Source: Zygnema cylindricum
Taxonomy: Eukaryota > Streptophyta > Zygnematophyceae > Zygnematales > Zygnemataceae
DNA: 62,434 nucleotides
Reading direction: 5' to 3'
Assembly (NCBI GenBank): GCA_037447655.1
Contig: JBBHKE010003465.1
Location: 1-62,434, forward strand
The notes beneath the pieces were generated by a model. That model saw nothing but the letters and a program-made list of their open reading frames with translations. It ran no database searches and was not told where the DNA came from. A program made the position numbers and the translations under genes. Each line of letters begins with the position of its first letter. Positions within the stretch are counted from its first letter, which is position 1. This document shows, one piece after another, positions 22,368 to 32,711 of this stretch.

Positions 22368-23531
22368 AGTTGGTATTTAAATATTTAGTTTTGTGTACAT
22401 TGTAATTCGTGCGTACTTATTCAGTAAAATGCTAAGTGTCGATTTGATATTTGTGAAAGTGTACGGCGTTTTATTTATAGTAATGAAATATAAATAAAGT
22501 TGACTCAGGGATGAAGGAAATCAAGTGTTAGGGGGAATGTTGTTTTAAAGACTTAATATCGTACACACCCATTTTAATGTAGCCTTGATAACACAGTACG
22601 AGGTGCACGTAATTTGGGGGAATTAAATGTAACAGTAAAATTAATGGACAAATTGAGTGGCGTGAAATGCGGTGGGAAATGGACAGCGGATCACGAAGCC
22701 ATCCAACGATTAATATTCGAAATGTTTTAAAAGAATTCAACGACCGTACGGAATCTAATGCGACAGGCGGAATATATCGCAAATGACATGTACTTTATAT
22801 GTGACACGCTGGATTTATTTCAAATGACGCAAATACAGTACGGCTGATTTGGATGACATGAGATCATTTCATTGAGTGACTCAGCATTTGATTTTGTTTG
22901 ATTGCGTGTACTTGTAAACATTTGAAACAACAATGGTTTGTCTTTATGTGTATTAGTTATTAGGGTAGATTTACACATTCTGACATATTTCGAATTATTC
23001 TGGTATAATAATATTAATAGAGGTAGCTGGTAGTTAGTGTACGGCTAGTTTGCCTCCGTACAATCACTAGTGAGCCTGAGTGTGTAAATTGTAGGACTTA
23101 GTTTATTTACAGTATCACATCTGAGTTAACGAAAGACATGGCAAACTGTTTTTTTGCAACTTTGACCTGTTAGTGTGATCACTCTCCTTGTTACTTTGAA
23201 GTGAAACTTTGTGGATGCATTCTATGATATATAAACTATATGTGTGTATAGTTTTAGTCTGTTCCGAATACTGTGAGAAGTCTACCTGGTTAGTTTGGTA
23301 AGTTGTCAAGTTTTTTTGGGAAACTTTGCAGCTCATATCTCTTGGATGCCTTTGTGGACTTGACTCTAATTTTGGGAGGTTATAGTGTCTAGGATATACC
23401 ACATATTATTGAAATCAGAGGTGATTCTGTTCATTGTGGAGTAATCTGTGTTGACTGAAACACTGCTATTTTGGGGGTAGTCTGTGGTGCTTCCGAGAGT
23501 AATCCATGGCTGAAATAGGCTATGGACAACA
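22368..23531 (+). repeat. 5' LTR of element G
   Basis: 1164 bp, starts AGTTGGTATTT (TG mutated to AG), ends ATGGACAACA. It contains TAGGACTTAG at 23092-23101, preceded by ACGGCTAGTTTGCCTCCGTA; both words recur in family II LTRs. The ATG at 23506 near the LTR end opens gag. Confidence 0.85.
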
Positions 23532-24270
23532 GGTTATGGGCCCACACCCATGGCTACCCATATTTAATGGATCTAAATATCATTACTGGAGGTGTATGTT
23601 GGAGAGCTACTTCGAGATGATGGAGTTAATGGATGTGGTGGATGGTACTTTGGCCGAAACATCAAATGGATGGAAAAAGAAGAACCATGAGTGTCTAAGG
23701 GTTATCAAGAACTCCTTGACTGGAGAACTGGTAATGTCATACATAAGTTTTAAAATTGCAGTTGAATATTCGAAGTGCTTAGAATGTACGTATGCAAAAA
23801 ACTTCAATATATCATTGGCTTAATAGTGTTACCAGACTAGTTGAAAACAAGTATGTAGGATGTACTATGGAGAAACACTGTATTGACCTAGAAGTATTAT
23901 TTGCAGAAAATGATTTCGCAGGAGGAAACCTTACAGATGCCCAACGTGCTCTCTTTTTAATGAGAAGCCTACCTAAAGAATATAAATGTGCGTTAAATAG
24001 ATTGACTTTAATTCATAAAAAGGATTGGAACTTAACTCTAGCAAGAAGATTTATTTTAGATGGAGAGGCTAGTAAAGAGTACTATCAACTGAGAGAAACA
24101 TGAAGATATCTAATTCTCAGTTTCAAAAAATTAGATGTAATAGAGGGTTCGGAAATGGATCTAAGAATTGTTTTTATTGTAATGATTTAGGACATACCTT
24201 TAGGGTATGTCTATCATATAAAAGTGTATGTGCTACGGGAAATTTTAGAGATGGATGGGACAACAACTGA
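23506..24270 (+). pseudogene. gag: Gag of element G with intact zinc knuckle
   Basis: The frame opens in the LTR (MAEIGYGQ) and reads through the primer site as QVMGPHPW into the gag block LPIFNGSKYHYWRCMLESYFE, then VVDGTLAETSNGW and VMSYISFKIAVE. A frameshift near 23800 moves it to the 23792-24103 frame (LEVLFAENDFAGG, LMRSLPKEYKCALNRL). A further shift leads to the knuckle NCFYCNDLGHTFRVC (Cx2Cx4Hx4C, about 24168-24213). The gag is as complete as those of pol-bearing elements; two frameshifts inactivate this copy. Confidence 0.8.
23532..23545 (+). promoter_or_regulatory. Primer-binding site of element G
   Basis: GGTTATGGGCCCAC directly after the LTR, a 14-base complement of the initiator tRNA-Met anticodon arm, in an LTR family unrelated over most of its length to families I and II. 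Confidence 0.8.
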
Positions 24271-24300
24271 GTCGATCGTACTACACAAGGACAACCAAAG

Positions 24301-25295
24301 GTGTTAATGGATCCAATGATATGTTCGAGTGTTGACAAAAAGGACCAACTTTCCGCCAACAAACTTTTTTACTTACCGACCATCTGTGTTTTTCAGAATA
24401 GGGTGAAAGAGGAAGGAAAGGAAAAATATTTTGTCACCAAAAGTGGAGTGAAGAAGAAGAATATGGTGAAAGAGGAAGGAAGGGAAAATTATTTTGTCAC
24501 CAAAAGTGGAGTGAAGAAGAAGTGACAGAAAAGGATTTTATGTTTGTCCCTTTTCCGCCTACATTGGTGAGTAACAAAGAGTTAAAGGAGTAAGAGGTTA
24601 TTGAAGTAAGAAAAAATGGAGGAAATAAAGGTCACTTGGAAGGGGAAGCCAGAAAATACTTAAACATAAAGACTACTAAATTAAACCCAATCTTTAGAGA
24701 AGGACCGGGCGAAGATATGAAGAAAAGTCAATTTGGGAATGAGGTGTTTAATGTGGTAACAGGTGGAAGGAGTTATGTCACCAAAGATAGTGTCGTGAAA
24801 GGCGAAAGAGAGAAGGACACGGTTTGTGTGACCTTATCAGATGACAAATCGGTGAGTGAAAATTGCTTACAAGAGAGTTTGTTAACTCAAGTAAGAGGAG
24901 TTGAAGGAAGAGATGGACACTTAGAAGCAGAAACTAAAAATAATGTGGGTGTGGAAATTGGTGAACTAAGAGAAGAACAAAGAAAAATTGTTCAGAAAAT
25001 TGGAGTGAGAAAGGAAGTTGGTGGGGGTGAAAAATGTATTAGAAATGCTAAAGTTAGAAATAAAGGAAAGGAAAATAGGAAGAAAAGAGTGCAACTGAAA
25101 AGAAGAAGAATCAAAATTGAAATTTGTCGGATGAATGAAGTTAATGGGCGTAGCAAATCTATGGAGAAAAACATAAAAGTAAAACAGAAACGTATAATTT
25201 ATGACATTAAACGAGTAGAAAATTATGACAGATATGTAAACTATCAGAAAAGACAAAAAATCATAAAGAAAACAAAGAGAAGATGCAATATTTAA
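24301..25295 (+). pseudogene. Lys/Arg/Glu-rich reading frames of unknown function
   Basis: Two frames lie where protease and integrase would be expected. The first (24301-24522) ends in a duplicated block with VKEEG and YFVTKSGVKKK. The second (24636-25295, 219 codons, no ATG at its first codon) is very basic in its last third (GKENRKKRVQLKRRRIKIE and KIIKKTKRRC), with a run of alternating charges suggesting helix or coiled coil. I do not recognise a family. The basic patches could be nuclear-localisation or nucleic-acid-binding sequences; that is inference. It may be an element-specific ORF, a captured host fragment, or chance in an A/G-rich region. Confidence 0.4.
24403..24525 (+). repeat. 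Tandem duplication of about 60 bp
   Basis: GTGAAAGAGGAAGGAAAGG... (from 24403) and GTGAAAGAGGAAGGAAGGG... (from 24466) are adjacent near-identical units ending AGTGGAGTGAAGAAGAAG. They are in frame and give two copies of the VKEEG...TKSGVKKK block. Confidence 0.85.
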
Positions 25296-25839
25296 AGGAT
25301 CTAGGGCAGAAGAAAACATGTTAAGAAAGTGATAAAAAGAAGAGAGCGAGAGAAATGATTTTCTGGAGGACATTTTAGGAGAACATGAATTTAGAGAAAT
25401 CTTTTTTTTGGAAAAACTTATATTACAGGCATGTCTTATAAAGACAGTAACCTTTGACATTCGGAATTTTTGGTAGGACTTTAGATTGGGTGTTCTTCCT
25501 TGTTGAGTAAGTTGAAAAGAAACAAAAAGATTTTATTTATTTATTTTTGAGGACAAAGGAGGTGGGGGAAACAATGGCTTGTTCAAGTAGGAAAATTTCG
25601 AAAGACATGGCAGAACGCAGCGAAAGCAATGGTGAATCATCGGAAGCAGTTCGCGTTGCGGAGTTGCCAAGCAGCGACGCAGTATAGCAGCGCAGCGAAA
25701 GCAATGGTGAATCATCCGAAGCAGTTCACCTCGTAAAGCAGCGACGCAGCATAGCAGCGCAGCGAAAGTAGTTGTGACGTATGACACTTCACACACTGTT
25801 ATTCTATTCCAGGTGCACACAAATAAATATTCACGGGAG
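25296..25839 (+). other. Non-coding end of G with GCAGCG repeats
   Basis: No frame. 25618-25770 holds about 2.3 copies of a 67-73-bp unit starting GCAGCGAAAGCAATGGTGAA, rich in GCAGCGACGCAG words that also occur in family II LTRs. CACGGGAG at 25832-25839 directly before the 3' LTR is the probable polypurine primer. Confidence 0.7.
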
Positions 25840-27003
25840 TGTTGGAATTTTAATATTTAGTTTTGTGTACATTGTGTTTCGTGCGTACTTATTCAGTAAA
25901 ATGCTAAGTGTCGATTTGAAATTTGTGAAAGTGTACGGCGTTTAATTTACAGTAGTGAAATATAAAAAGGGTTGACTCAAGGATGAACGAAATCAAGTGT
26001 TAGGGGGAACATTGTTTTAAAGACTTAATTTTGTACACACCCGTTTTCATGTAGCCTTGATTATACGGTATGAGGTGCACGTAATTTGGGGGAATTAAAT
26101 GTACCAGTAAAATTAATGGACTAATTTAGTGGCGCGAAATGCGGTGGGAAATAGACGGTGGATCGCGAGGTGATCCCACGATTAATATTCGAAATGTTTT
26201 AAAAGAATACGACGGCCGTACGAAATCTAATATGACAGGCGGAATTTATCGCAACTAACGTGTACTTAAAATGTGACACACAGGATTTATTTCAAAGGAC
26301 GCGATAATGCTACGGTTGATTTGGATGACATGAGATTTTTTCATTGAGTGACTCAGCATACGATTTTGTTTGATTGCGTGTACTTATAAACATTTGAAAA
26401 AACAATAACTTGTCTTTATGTGTATTAGTTATTAGTGTTGATTTACTCAATCTGAAATTTTTCGAATTATTTTGGTATACTAATATTAATAGAGGTAGCT
26501 GGTAGTTAGTGTACGGCTAGTATGCCTCCGTACAATCACTAGTGAGCCTGATTGTGTAAAATGTAGGACTTAGTTTATTTACAGTAACACATTTGAGTTA
26601 ACCATAGACATGGCAAACTGTTTTTTCGCAACTTTGGCCTGTTAGTGTGATCACTCTCGTTGTTACTTTTAAGTGAAACTTTGTGGATGCATACTATGAT
26701 CTACAAACTATATCTGTGTATAGTTCCAATATAATGTGAATACTGTGAGGAGTCTACATGGTTTGTTTGGTAAGTTGTCAAGTGTTTTTGGGGACCTCTG
26801 CAGCTCATATCTTTTGGATGCCTTTGTGGACTTCACTGTAATTTTGGGAGGTTATAGTGTCTATGATATACCACATACTATTAAAGGTTGAGGTAATTCT
26901 GTTCATTGTGGAGTAATCTATGTTGTCTGAAACAGAGTTGTTTTGGGGGTAGTCTGTGGTACTTCCGAGAGTAATCCATGGCTGAAATAGGCTATGAACA
27001 ACT
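25840..27003 (+). repeat. 3' LTR of element G
   Basis: 1164 bp, the same length as its partner, starts TGTTGGAATTT and ends ATGAACAACT (CA mutated to CT). TAGGACTTAG is at 26564-26573. Scattered substitutions against the 5' LTR (several per 100 bp by eye) indicate an old insertion. Confidence 0.85.
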
Positions 27004-27061
27004 AGAACCATTAATTACTATACCCCTAAGTGATTTACTATCTAGAAGGCCACTTTTTTGG

Positions 27062-27565
27062 GATGTGGAACATGTTATTAACCTTTAATCTTGATGTAAT
27101 CCTCCTATCAAAGGAATTTATAAGCGCAACTTGTTTGAGCACGAGGAGTTAAAGAAACAGATCAACGAGCTTCTGGAGAAATTACATTTTTATCGTAGCA
27201 AATCAGTGTATGGAGCACCAGTTCTCTTCGACAAAAAGAAGGAAGAAACGTTGAGAATGTGTGTCGACTATTGTAGTCTGAACAAGATTACGGGGAAGGA
27301 CATGTATCCGTTACCTTTTATTTCTTATTTTGATAGATTGTTTAAAAGGTTCTAAAGTATTTCGTTGATTGATCTACGTAGTGGCTTCAATCACGTACAA
27401 ATTAGAATTGAGGAAATTGATTAAACTGCTTTTCGGACTAGTGTTTGTCATTTTGAATGGATAGTGGTGCCATTTGGCTTAACGAATGCACCGCCTACTT
27501 ACCAAAGATTAATGAACCAAACCTTTTCAGATTATAAAGATGAGTTTTTTTAGGTGTTTATACAT
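27062..27565 (+). pseudogene. pol: Gypsy reverse transcriptase, N-terminal half
   Basis: Recognisable blocks in order: [67 protein letters not shown], then after a stop [46 protein letters not shown]. The first catalytic Asp (LIDLRSG) is present. The sequence ends in F-stop-VFI just before the catalytic DD, where an LTR is inserted. RT copies the RNA genome to DNA. Stops at 27355, 27422 and 27551. Confidence 0.85.
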
Positions 27566-27895
27566 TGTTGTTCTACAACCACCGGTGCAGGTGGAGGAGC
27601 AGAATTAGTAGAAATAGACATGATACACTCTCAGAAGCATTCAAAAATCCTACCAAACACTTGTTTTCAAGTGTTCACCAAATCTTCTAGAAGCATCCAA
27701 ACTTCACAAAAATCTATCAGAATATAGAGCAGCATAAACACTGACAACTCCTAAAGTTTTAGCAAAATTGACTAGAAAACACTCAAGATATAATACTCAG
27801 ATATGTCCCAAAACTGTCTACAATTTTACTACTTGGAAGTCTGGATACATAAAATGTTTTAGGTCGTAAGCCTTATACTCGCAGTGAGTATCTAC

Positions 27896-28863
27896 TGTTT
27901 TTTTGGAAACCATGAGTCCTCTCTATGTCTTACTGCTAAACAGCCATGCTGAACTAAGTTTGCCATCGAAGCTGGAAACCTTGAGTACTCTACGCTTGTT
28001 GATATGTTGTTATGTTGCGGTGATCTGACATCGCAACTGTGCTGCTCTAATATCACAGTTGCGCTGACAAATCATAGAAGTCATAGCAGTCACAGCAGAG
28101 TCATATCAGCTATAGCAGTCTGCGCAAGAAATGTGTTCTGAACATTAGTCAGGTTGTGTGAAGATAAATTGACGAGGACATTATTTAGTGAGTATGCAAC
28201 TCCAAAGGGAGTACAAAGTTTCGGTGCACTTCAAGCACACGTGTCGATCTGTGAGGAAGTCATGATTGATTGTTCCAGAACAACAAGTACAGTTTCATTT
28301 GAGGAACAAAGCTACACGTGGAGGTTCATCTTCGGTGATAAAAAAATACGTGGAAAGCGGAAGGAGTCCGCCGTCATTTCAGCGGACGAACTCTAACGGC
28401 ATACTATTTTATTTCTAGCGGCTGTATGATTGGTGTAGATATTTGTGTGCATTCGACGGTGGGATTTTTGTTGATGAATTGTAGTGTACCAATCGACCAC
28501 GGTAGTTGTAGTACGGCGTGATCAGTTGTAAGCTCACTTTTATATATAAGATTTAGATTATTTTAGGAAAAGTAGGATTTAATGTATCAAAAACTGCGAA
28601 GCAATTTTTGAATGTTTTGAATTGTAAGATCATTTTGATCTTTTGGCTGAACCTTGTGAAATTTTGCATGTTGTTTCCTTGGTGTAAATTCCATATTGTG
28701 GCAAATTTGGAGATCTATTGTGTGTCTGGTTTACTAGGGGCTTCATGTGAAGCTGGTCTTTTGTGGGATTTCGTGAGAGTTTCCTCTTTGCATATTTGAT
28801 TGTCATGGCAACTGCCACTAGTTCTTCATCTTCTTCACTGGCACCAGTTGCCTGAAATCAACA
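27896..28863 (+). repeat. 5' LTR of N1
   Basis: 968 bp, TGTTTTTTTGGAAACC to GAAATCAACA. It contains a GCAACTGTGCTGC-type repeat region near 28030-28130, a TATATATAAG box at 28541-28550 followed by TAAGATTTAG, and an ATG at 28805 that opens MATATSSSSSSLAP before a stop. The following primer site is degraded to ATTCACAGCCCC. Confidence 0.8.
28541..28550 (+). promoter_or_regulatory. TATA box in the N1 LTR
   Basis: TATATATAAG, about 320 bp before the LTR end, in the same place as TATATATAAAA near 59097-59107 of the 3' LTR and TATAAAAG at 46667 of the related solo LTR. It is the probable core promoter, with transcription starting near the following TTAG word. Confidence 0.55.
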
Positions 28864-29797
28864 ATTCACAGCCCCTCCCTAAAGGATCCCGGTGTTTAAT
28901 AGGCAGTTTTGTCTTTATTGGGCGGATTTGACTAAGTCTTACCTGAAAGAAGTGAAATCATATGATGTGATTTCCGGTATCCTTCCACATACGGATCCGG
29001 ATTTTGGAAAGAAAAATGAGGATGCATTGCATGTTCTGAAGCTACTTTTGTCAGAAGATCTAAACATGACATATATCAATATCTCTACGGCATTTGAAAT
29101 ATGGACGGCTCTGAGTGAATCTTATGTCTTAGCGAGTGAGTAGAATGAGGTTGTAACTGCTAGAAAAATTTGGGACTTTAAGTATATTGGGGGTGTTATG
29201 AACTAACATTGTAATGGCTTGAAGCTTCTATTGTCTGAGAATGCATGCTCAGAGGGAGTTTTCCTCCTTATCATCAAGTTATGATTCTAATGAGAGGGCT
29301 TTCCTACAGAATATAGAGGAGCTGCGAAGCAGTTAAGAAGGTTAGAGAAGAGTAAATCGAATATAACTAAAGCTCGAGCTTATATCTTAGATGAAGAGGC
29401 AGCCTTAAATGGTGGTCAGTCAGTTGTAGCTTACAATGGACAGACATATAAACCGGTTGGATTTACTGGAAATAGAAACTTTACCCCCAATCTGAATTAT
29501 AGGCAATATGATAGGTGTGTCTATTTTTTTGGTCAAGGTCATGTTTTCGTGTTGTGTACGACATTTATAAAAGCGTGTGAAACAGGAATTTATCCTGTGG
29601 AATGGAGGGTGCGTTCCGAGGGCTCACCATCAAAAGTGGCGGCATCAAAACTGCTGGTTAAAAATGCGGTGTTCCTTGCATTTGATGAGACATCACATGT
29701 CGAAGGGCCGGAGGAAAGGGAAGACGTGGTCAGATTTCCGCAATCGGATGATGATGAGTTCTTTGCTCTTGCAAAATATCTCATGGAGGAACCTTGA
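28805..29797 (+). pseudogene. gag: Gag of N1
   Basis: The LTR-coded start (MATATSSSSSS) is closed by a stop at the LTR end. The gag body follows as FCLYWADLTKSYLKEVKSYDVISG, HTDPDFGKKNEDALHVLKLLL, then frame changes. The zinc knuckle near 29515-29560 reads CVYFFGQGHVFVLC, with the second Cys replaced by Phe. The distal frame 29549-29797 is an acidic linker (EGPEEREDVV, DDDEFFALAKYL) leading to the protease. Confidence 0.7.
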
Positions 29798-31130
29798 GAG
29801 AACGGGTGGATTATGTACTCTAGATGCTCCTCTCACATGAGCGGCAATCGGGCTTACTTCAAAATGCTTACTCCAACTCCCACTCGTCGGATTTATTACG
29901 CGGATGACAGCGGTGTGGAGGCTACGGCAAACGGGAGCGTGGAGTTAGCATGTGACATCAATGGTCAAATTGTAAAAAGGACCTTGCATGATGTTCTCTA
30001 TATCCCAAAGTTTACGAAAAATTTGTTTTCCACTTCGGTGGCGGAAATGAAAGGTTTTGAAATTTTACAAAAGAATGGAAAAAAGGTAGTAAGCAAAGAT
30101 GGGAGAGTAGCTTTGGCAGGAACTAGAGGCCCAAACTTGTTGTACCAGATGGACTTGGCTAATGAAATTGACTTTGCATACTTTTGTGTCATTCCAGAAA
30201 ATGTTTTGTGGCATAAGAGGCTTGGTCATGTTTCATCATGAAAGGCTTGATAAAATGGTAAAGCAAAATATGAAAGATGGTGTTAAATTAGGACAAATAG
30301 ATTCTCATGTATGTGATAGGTGTGCTTTGGGAAAGCTTCATAATGTGCCCTTACCTCACACAGCGGATAACCGGGCAACGAATTTGCTACAAATAACTCA
30401 TTCAGATGTGTGGGGACCGTCAAAAGTTCCTTCCCTCAGTGGCAGCAGGTTCTTGGTCACGTTTACGGATGATTTCTCAAGATATAGCAAGGTTTACTTT
30501 ATGAAAAAAAAGAGTGAAGTGTTCACTCACTTCAAACACTTTCAAGCATGGGCCGAAAAACTTCATGGGAAACCGATCCTTTCCTTTCCGTCCGACAACG
30601 GAGGGGAATATGCTTCCCATACATTCTCGGACTATTTAAAAGAAATCAACATTTCTCAACAATTAACAGCTCTTTATAGAATAGAGTATCCGAAAGACAG
30701 AACCGAACTCTAACAGAAAGTGCAAAATCTATGTTACTAAATAAAAAAATAGATTTCAAATTTGGGGGTGAGGCTTTCTCGTGTGAATCGTATATTAGGA
30801 ACAGAATAGAGACTAGAGCAGAGAAAGGGAATACATCATATGAGGTATGGACCGGAAGAAAACTAAATGTTAGTCATTTCTGAGTTTTTGGGAGTAAATG
30901 TTTTATATTGAATAATCTCCCAATTTCTAAGCTTAGTCCGAAATCAGTTCCCAAAATTTTTATCGGATATCATGATAAATCGCTAGGCTATAGAGTATTT
31001 AATATGGATAGGAATACTCTTCAGATTGCTAGAAATATTCAGGTTAAGGAAAAGAGTCGATCGATAGATGTTTTTGGTATGGTTGATTTTGAAAAAGATT
31101 CCAAAATCAAAGAATAAGTTATTTTTGAAA
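29798..31130 (+). pseudogene. pol: Protease and integrase of N1
   Basis: The protease entry reads NGWIMYSRCSSHMSG; the family motif GWIMDTGASAHMC has lost the catalytic Asp and Gly. The body (KRTLHDVLYIPKFTKNLFS) is open to 30241. The integrase zinc domain (LWHKRLGHV) and core follow in shifted frames: HSDVWGPSKVPS and PSDNGGEYASH give two catalytic Asp. The third block (EQNGV..ER) is deleted to EYPKDRTEL. The C-terminal part at 30720-31116 carries SYEVWTGRKLNVSHF, KIFIGYHDKSLGYRVF and IARNIQVKEKS. Confidence 0.75.
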
Positions 31131-31480
31131 GTGTTCCTCTCACATCTTCTATTCACACTTTGGACCCTCCGGCTGGTCCACGTGTGGAGAATCCTCATCC
31201 TCCTCCGCCACCTCCTCCTCGGCGGCAACCTACGGATCCAACAGTTCCAGCCTCAAATTTTCCGGGGGGGAAAGACAAAGCAGTAGGCTGCCAAAGTGCA
31301 TAGCTGCTCTTTTTTTTGTCAGCACGTTGGAACCAAGTGAAAACTGCGATGCTGCAAAATTGCAAAGCTACAAGGCTGCTGCAAAGCTGTAATGTTGCTG
31401 CTGCGAATCTGGGATGCTACAAAATTGCAAAGCTGCGATGCTGCGAAGCTACGAAGCTGCGAGGCTGCTCTATTGTCTAC
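31131..31480 (+). repeat. Linker with Pro run and CTGCGA-type repeats
   Basis: In place of the usual integrase-RT linker there is a Pro-rich block (PHPPPPPPPRRQ, about 31190-31230) and then, from 31340 to 31475, an array of 8-14-bp words such as AAGCTGCGATGCTGCGAAGC and AAATTGCAAAGC. The words resemble those near the polypurine tracts and in LTRs of family II. Confidence 0.65.
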
Positions 31481-32310
31481 ATTTACGATGAAACCAGTCT
31501 CAATACAGAAACTTTTTCAGCTCCGGAAAAGGATCTATGGATCTCCGCAGTTAATGATGAAATGCGATCGATAATGGAGGCTCACACTTGGGAGCTTGTG
31601 GAGCTTCCGCCGGATCAAAAGGCCATCGGTTATTTTATGGCCACCATTCCATATTGACAAATTGTTGGGAGCAACATCTACTTCATGAACTGCTCAAGGC
31701 TGGACATTGCTGCAGTAGTTGGTGTGTTGAGTCAGAGTTTACAAAATCCGAGGAAATCAGATTGGGAAGCAACAAAGAGGGTTGTTTGATACCTTGTAGG
31801 AACACAAAATCTTCAACTTGCTCTCGGTGGAGATGAAGTCAAAATTCATACTTGGAGCGATGTTAGCTATGGAGACATGTCAAGCCGTCGTTCCACAACC
31901 AGATTTATTTTGAAGATTCGAAGTGGAACATGCTCTTAGAGCAACAAGCTTCAAAAGGTAACAACTCAGTCTACAATGGAGGCTCAATATATGGCAGCAA
32001 GCTCAGCTGTCAAGGAGTTACTATAGGTGAAGTCGCTCCTCCAATAACTTCATTTTATGCAATTCGGACCTCAAATAGTGTGGTGTGACAACCACGCAGC
32101 TATTGCGATTGCATCTAATCCAAGTCATCACTTCAAAAGCAAGCACATTGACATCAAGCTGCATTTTGTAAGGAAAAAGGTGATGAACAGAATTTTGAAA
32201 CTCAGTTATCTTCCGAATGAGAAAATGGTAGCAGATATGATGACTAAGCCCTTACCTACACCTAAGTTGAATTTTTGTAGGGAGGAATGTGGACTCAGTG
32301 GCTGAGAGAG
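31481..32310 (+). pseudogene. pol: RT remnant and RNase H of N1
   Basis: The RT entry block is present (SAPEKDLWISAVNDEMRSIM, HTWELVELPPDQKAIG) and then jumps at about 31635 to the end of RT (IPY, then IYFMNCSRLDIAA in another frame). The catalytic core with the DD box is deleted. RNase H follows with stops: TWSDVSYGD, STMEAQYMAAS, WCDNHAAIAIASN, HHFKSKHIDIKLHFVR and VADMMTKPLPTPKLNF (32057-32305 open). Confidence 0.8.
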
Positions 32311-32328
32311 TCTAAAGGTTTAGGGGAG

Positions 32329-32711
32329 TGTTGTTTTGGAAACCTTGAGTCCTCTCTATATCTTGCTGCTATACTGCCATGCTGCGCTAAGTCTGACATC
32401 GCAACTGGAAACCTTGAGTACTCTACGCTTGTTGATATGCTTCTATGTTGCTATGCTGCGGTGATCCAACAACGTTGCTGTGTATCAGAGCTGCGCTGAC
32501 AGATCATAGTAGTCATAGAAGTCACAAAAGTCATAGCAGTCAAACCAGAGTCATAGCAGCTATAGCAGTCTACGCAAGAAAGGTGTTACGAACATTAGTC
32601 AGTTTGTGTGAAGACAAATTGATGAGGACATAATTTAGTGAGTATGCAACTCCAAAGGGAGTACACAATTTCGGTGCACTTCATGCACACGTGTCAGTCC
32701 GTGAGGAAGTC
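32329..32711 (+). repeat. 3' LTR of N1, first piece
   Basis: Begins TGTTGTTTTGGAAACC after the polypurine tract TTTAGGGGAG. It is interrupted at 32711 after GAGGAAGTC, where N2 begins. Confidence 0.85.

Larger units (their letters stand above)
22368..27003 (+). mobile_element. Element G (family III), gag-only copia-like element
   Basis: A 4636-bp element with two 1164-bp LTRs, a half-tRNA primer site, a gag with zinc knuckle, a Lys/Arg/Glu-rich reading frame and a purine-rich tract CACGGGAG before the 3' LTR, flanked by the TSD AGAAC (22363-22367 and 27004-27008). No protease, integrase, RT or RNase H sequence is present in its 2.3-kb interior. It must have moved with proteins supplied by another element. 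Its outermost bases are AG...CT instead of TG...CA, although its inner LTR ends are normal. Confidence 0.85.
19803..27022 (-). mobile_element. Copia element C (family I), cut by the gap, split by G
   Basis: A minus-strand family I element: 5' LTR (27022-27009 and 22367-21334), primer site, gag, protease and the start of the integrase zinc domain at 19803. Everything downstream lies beyond the N gap. Element G sits inside its 5' LTR. To its right the chromovirus begins at 27023, so C is probably inserted in, or abuts, the chromovirus; the left flank that would prove this is missing. Confidence 0.75.
21334..27022 (-). repeat. 5' LTR of element C, interrupted by G
   Basis: Two pieces: 21334-22367 and 27009-27022, together about 1048 bp. 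The LTR start reads TATAGTAATTAATGG (TG mutated to TA). The break falls in AAAAGAAC/CATTAATT, as judged from intact family I copies such as 10470-10489, and AGAAC is repeated on both sides of G. The tRNA-like segment lies at about 22100-22180 (GGTGCTAGGATCAAATCTC). Confidence 0.75.

Noticed and set aside
24966-25460. A 164-codon antisense frame rich in Phe and Ser opposite the basic ORF of element G
   Set aside because: It mirrors the Lys/Arg-rich sense frame; A/G-rich DNA gives stop-poor T/C-rich antisense frames.
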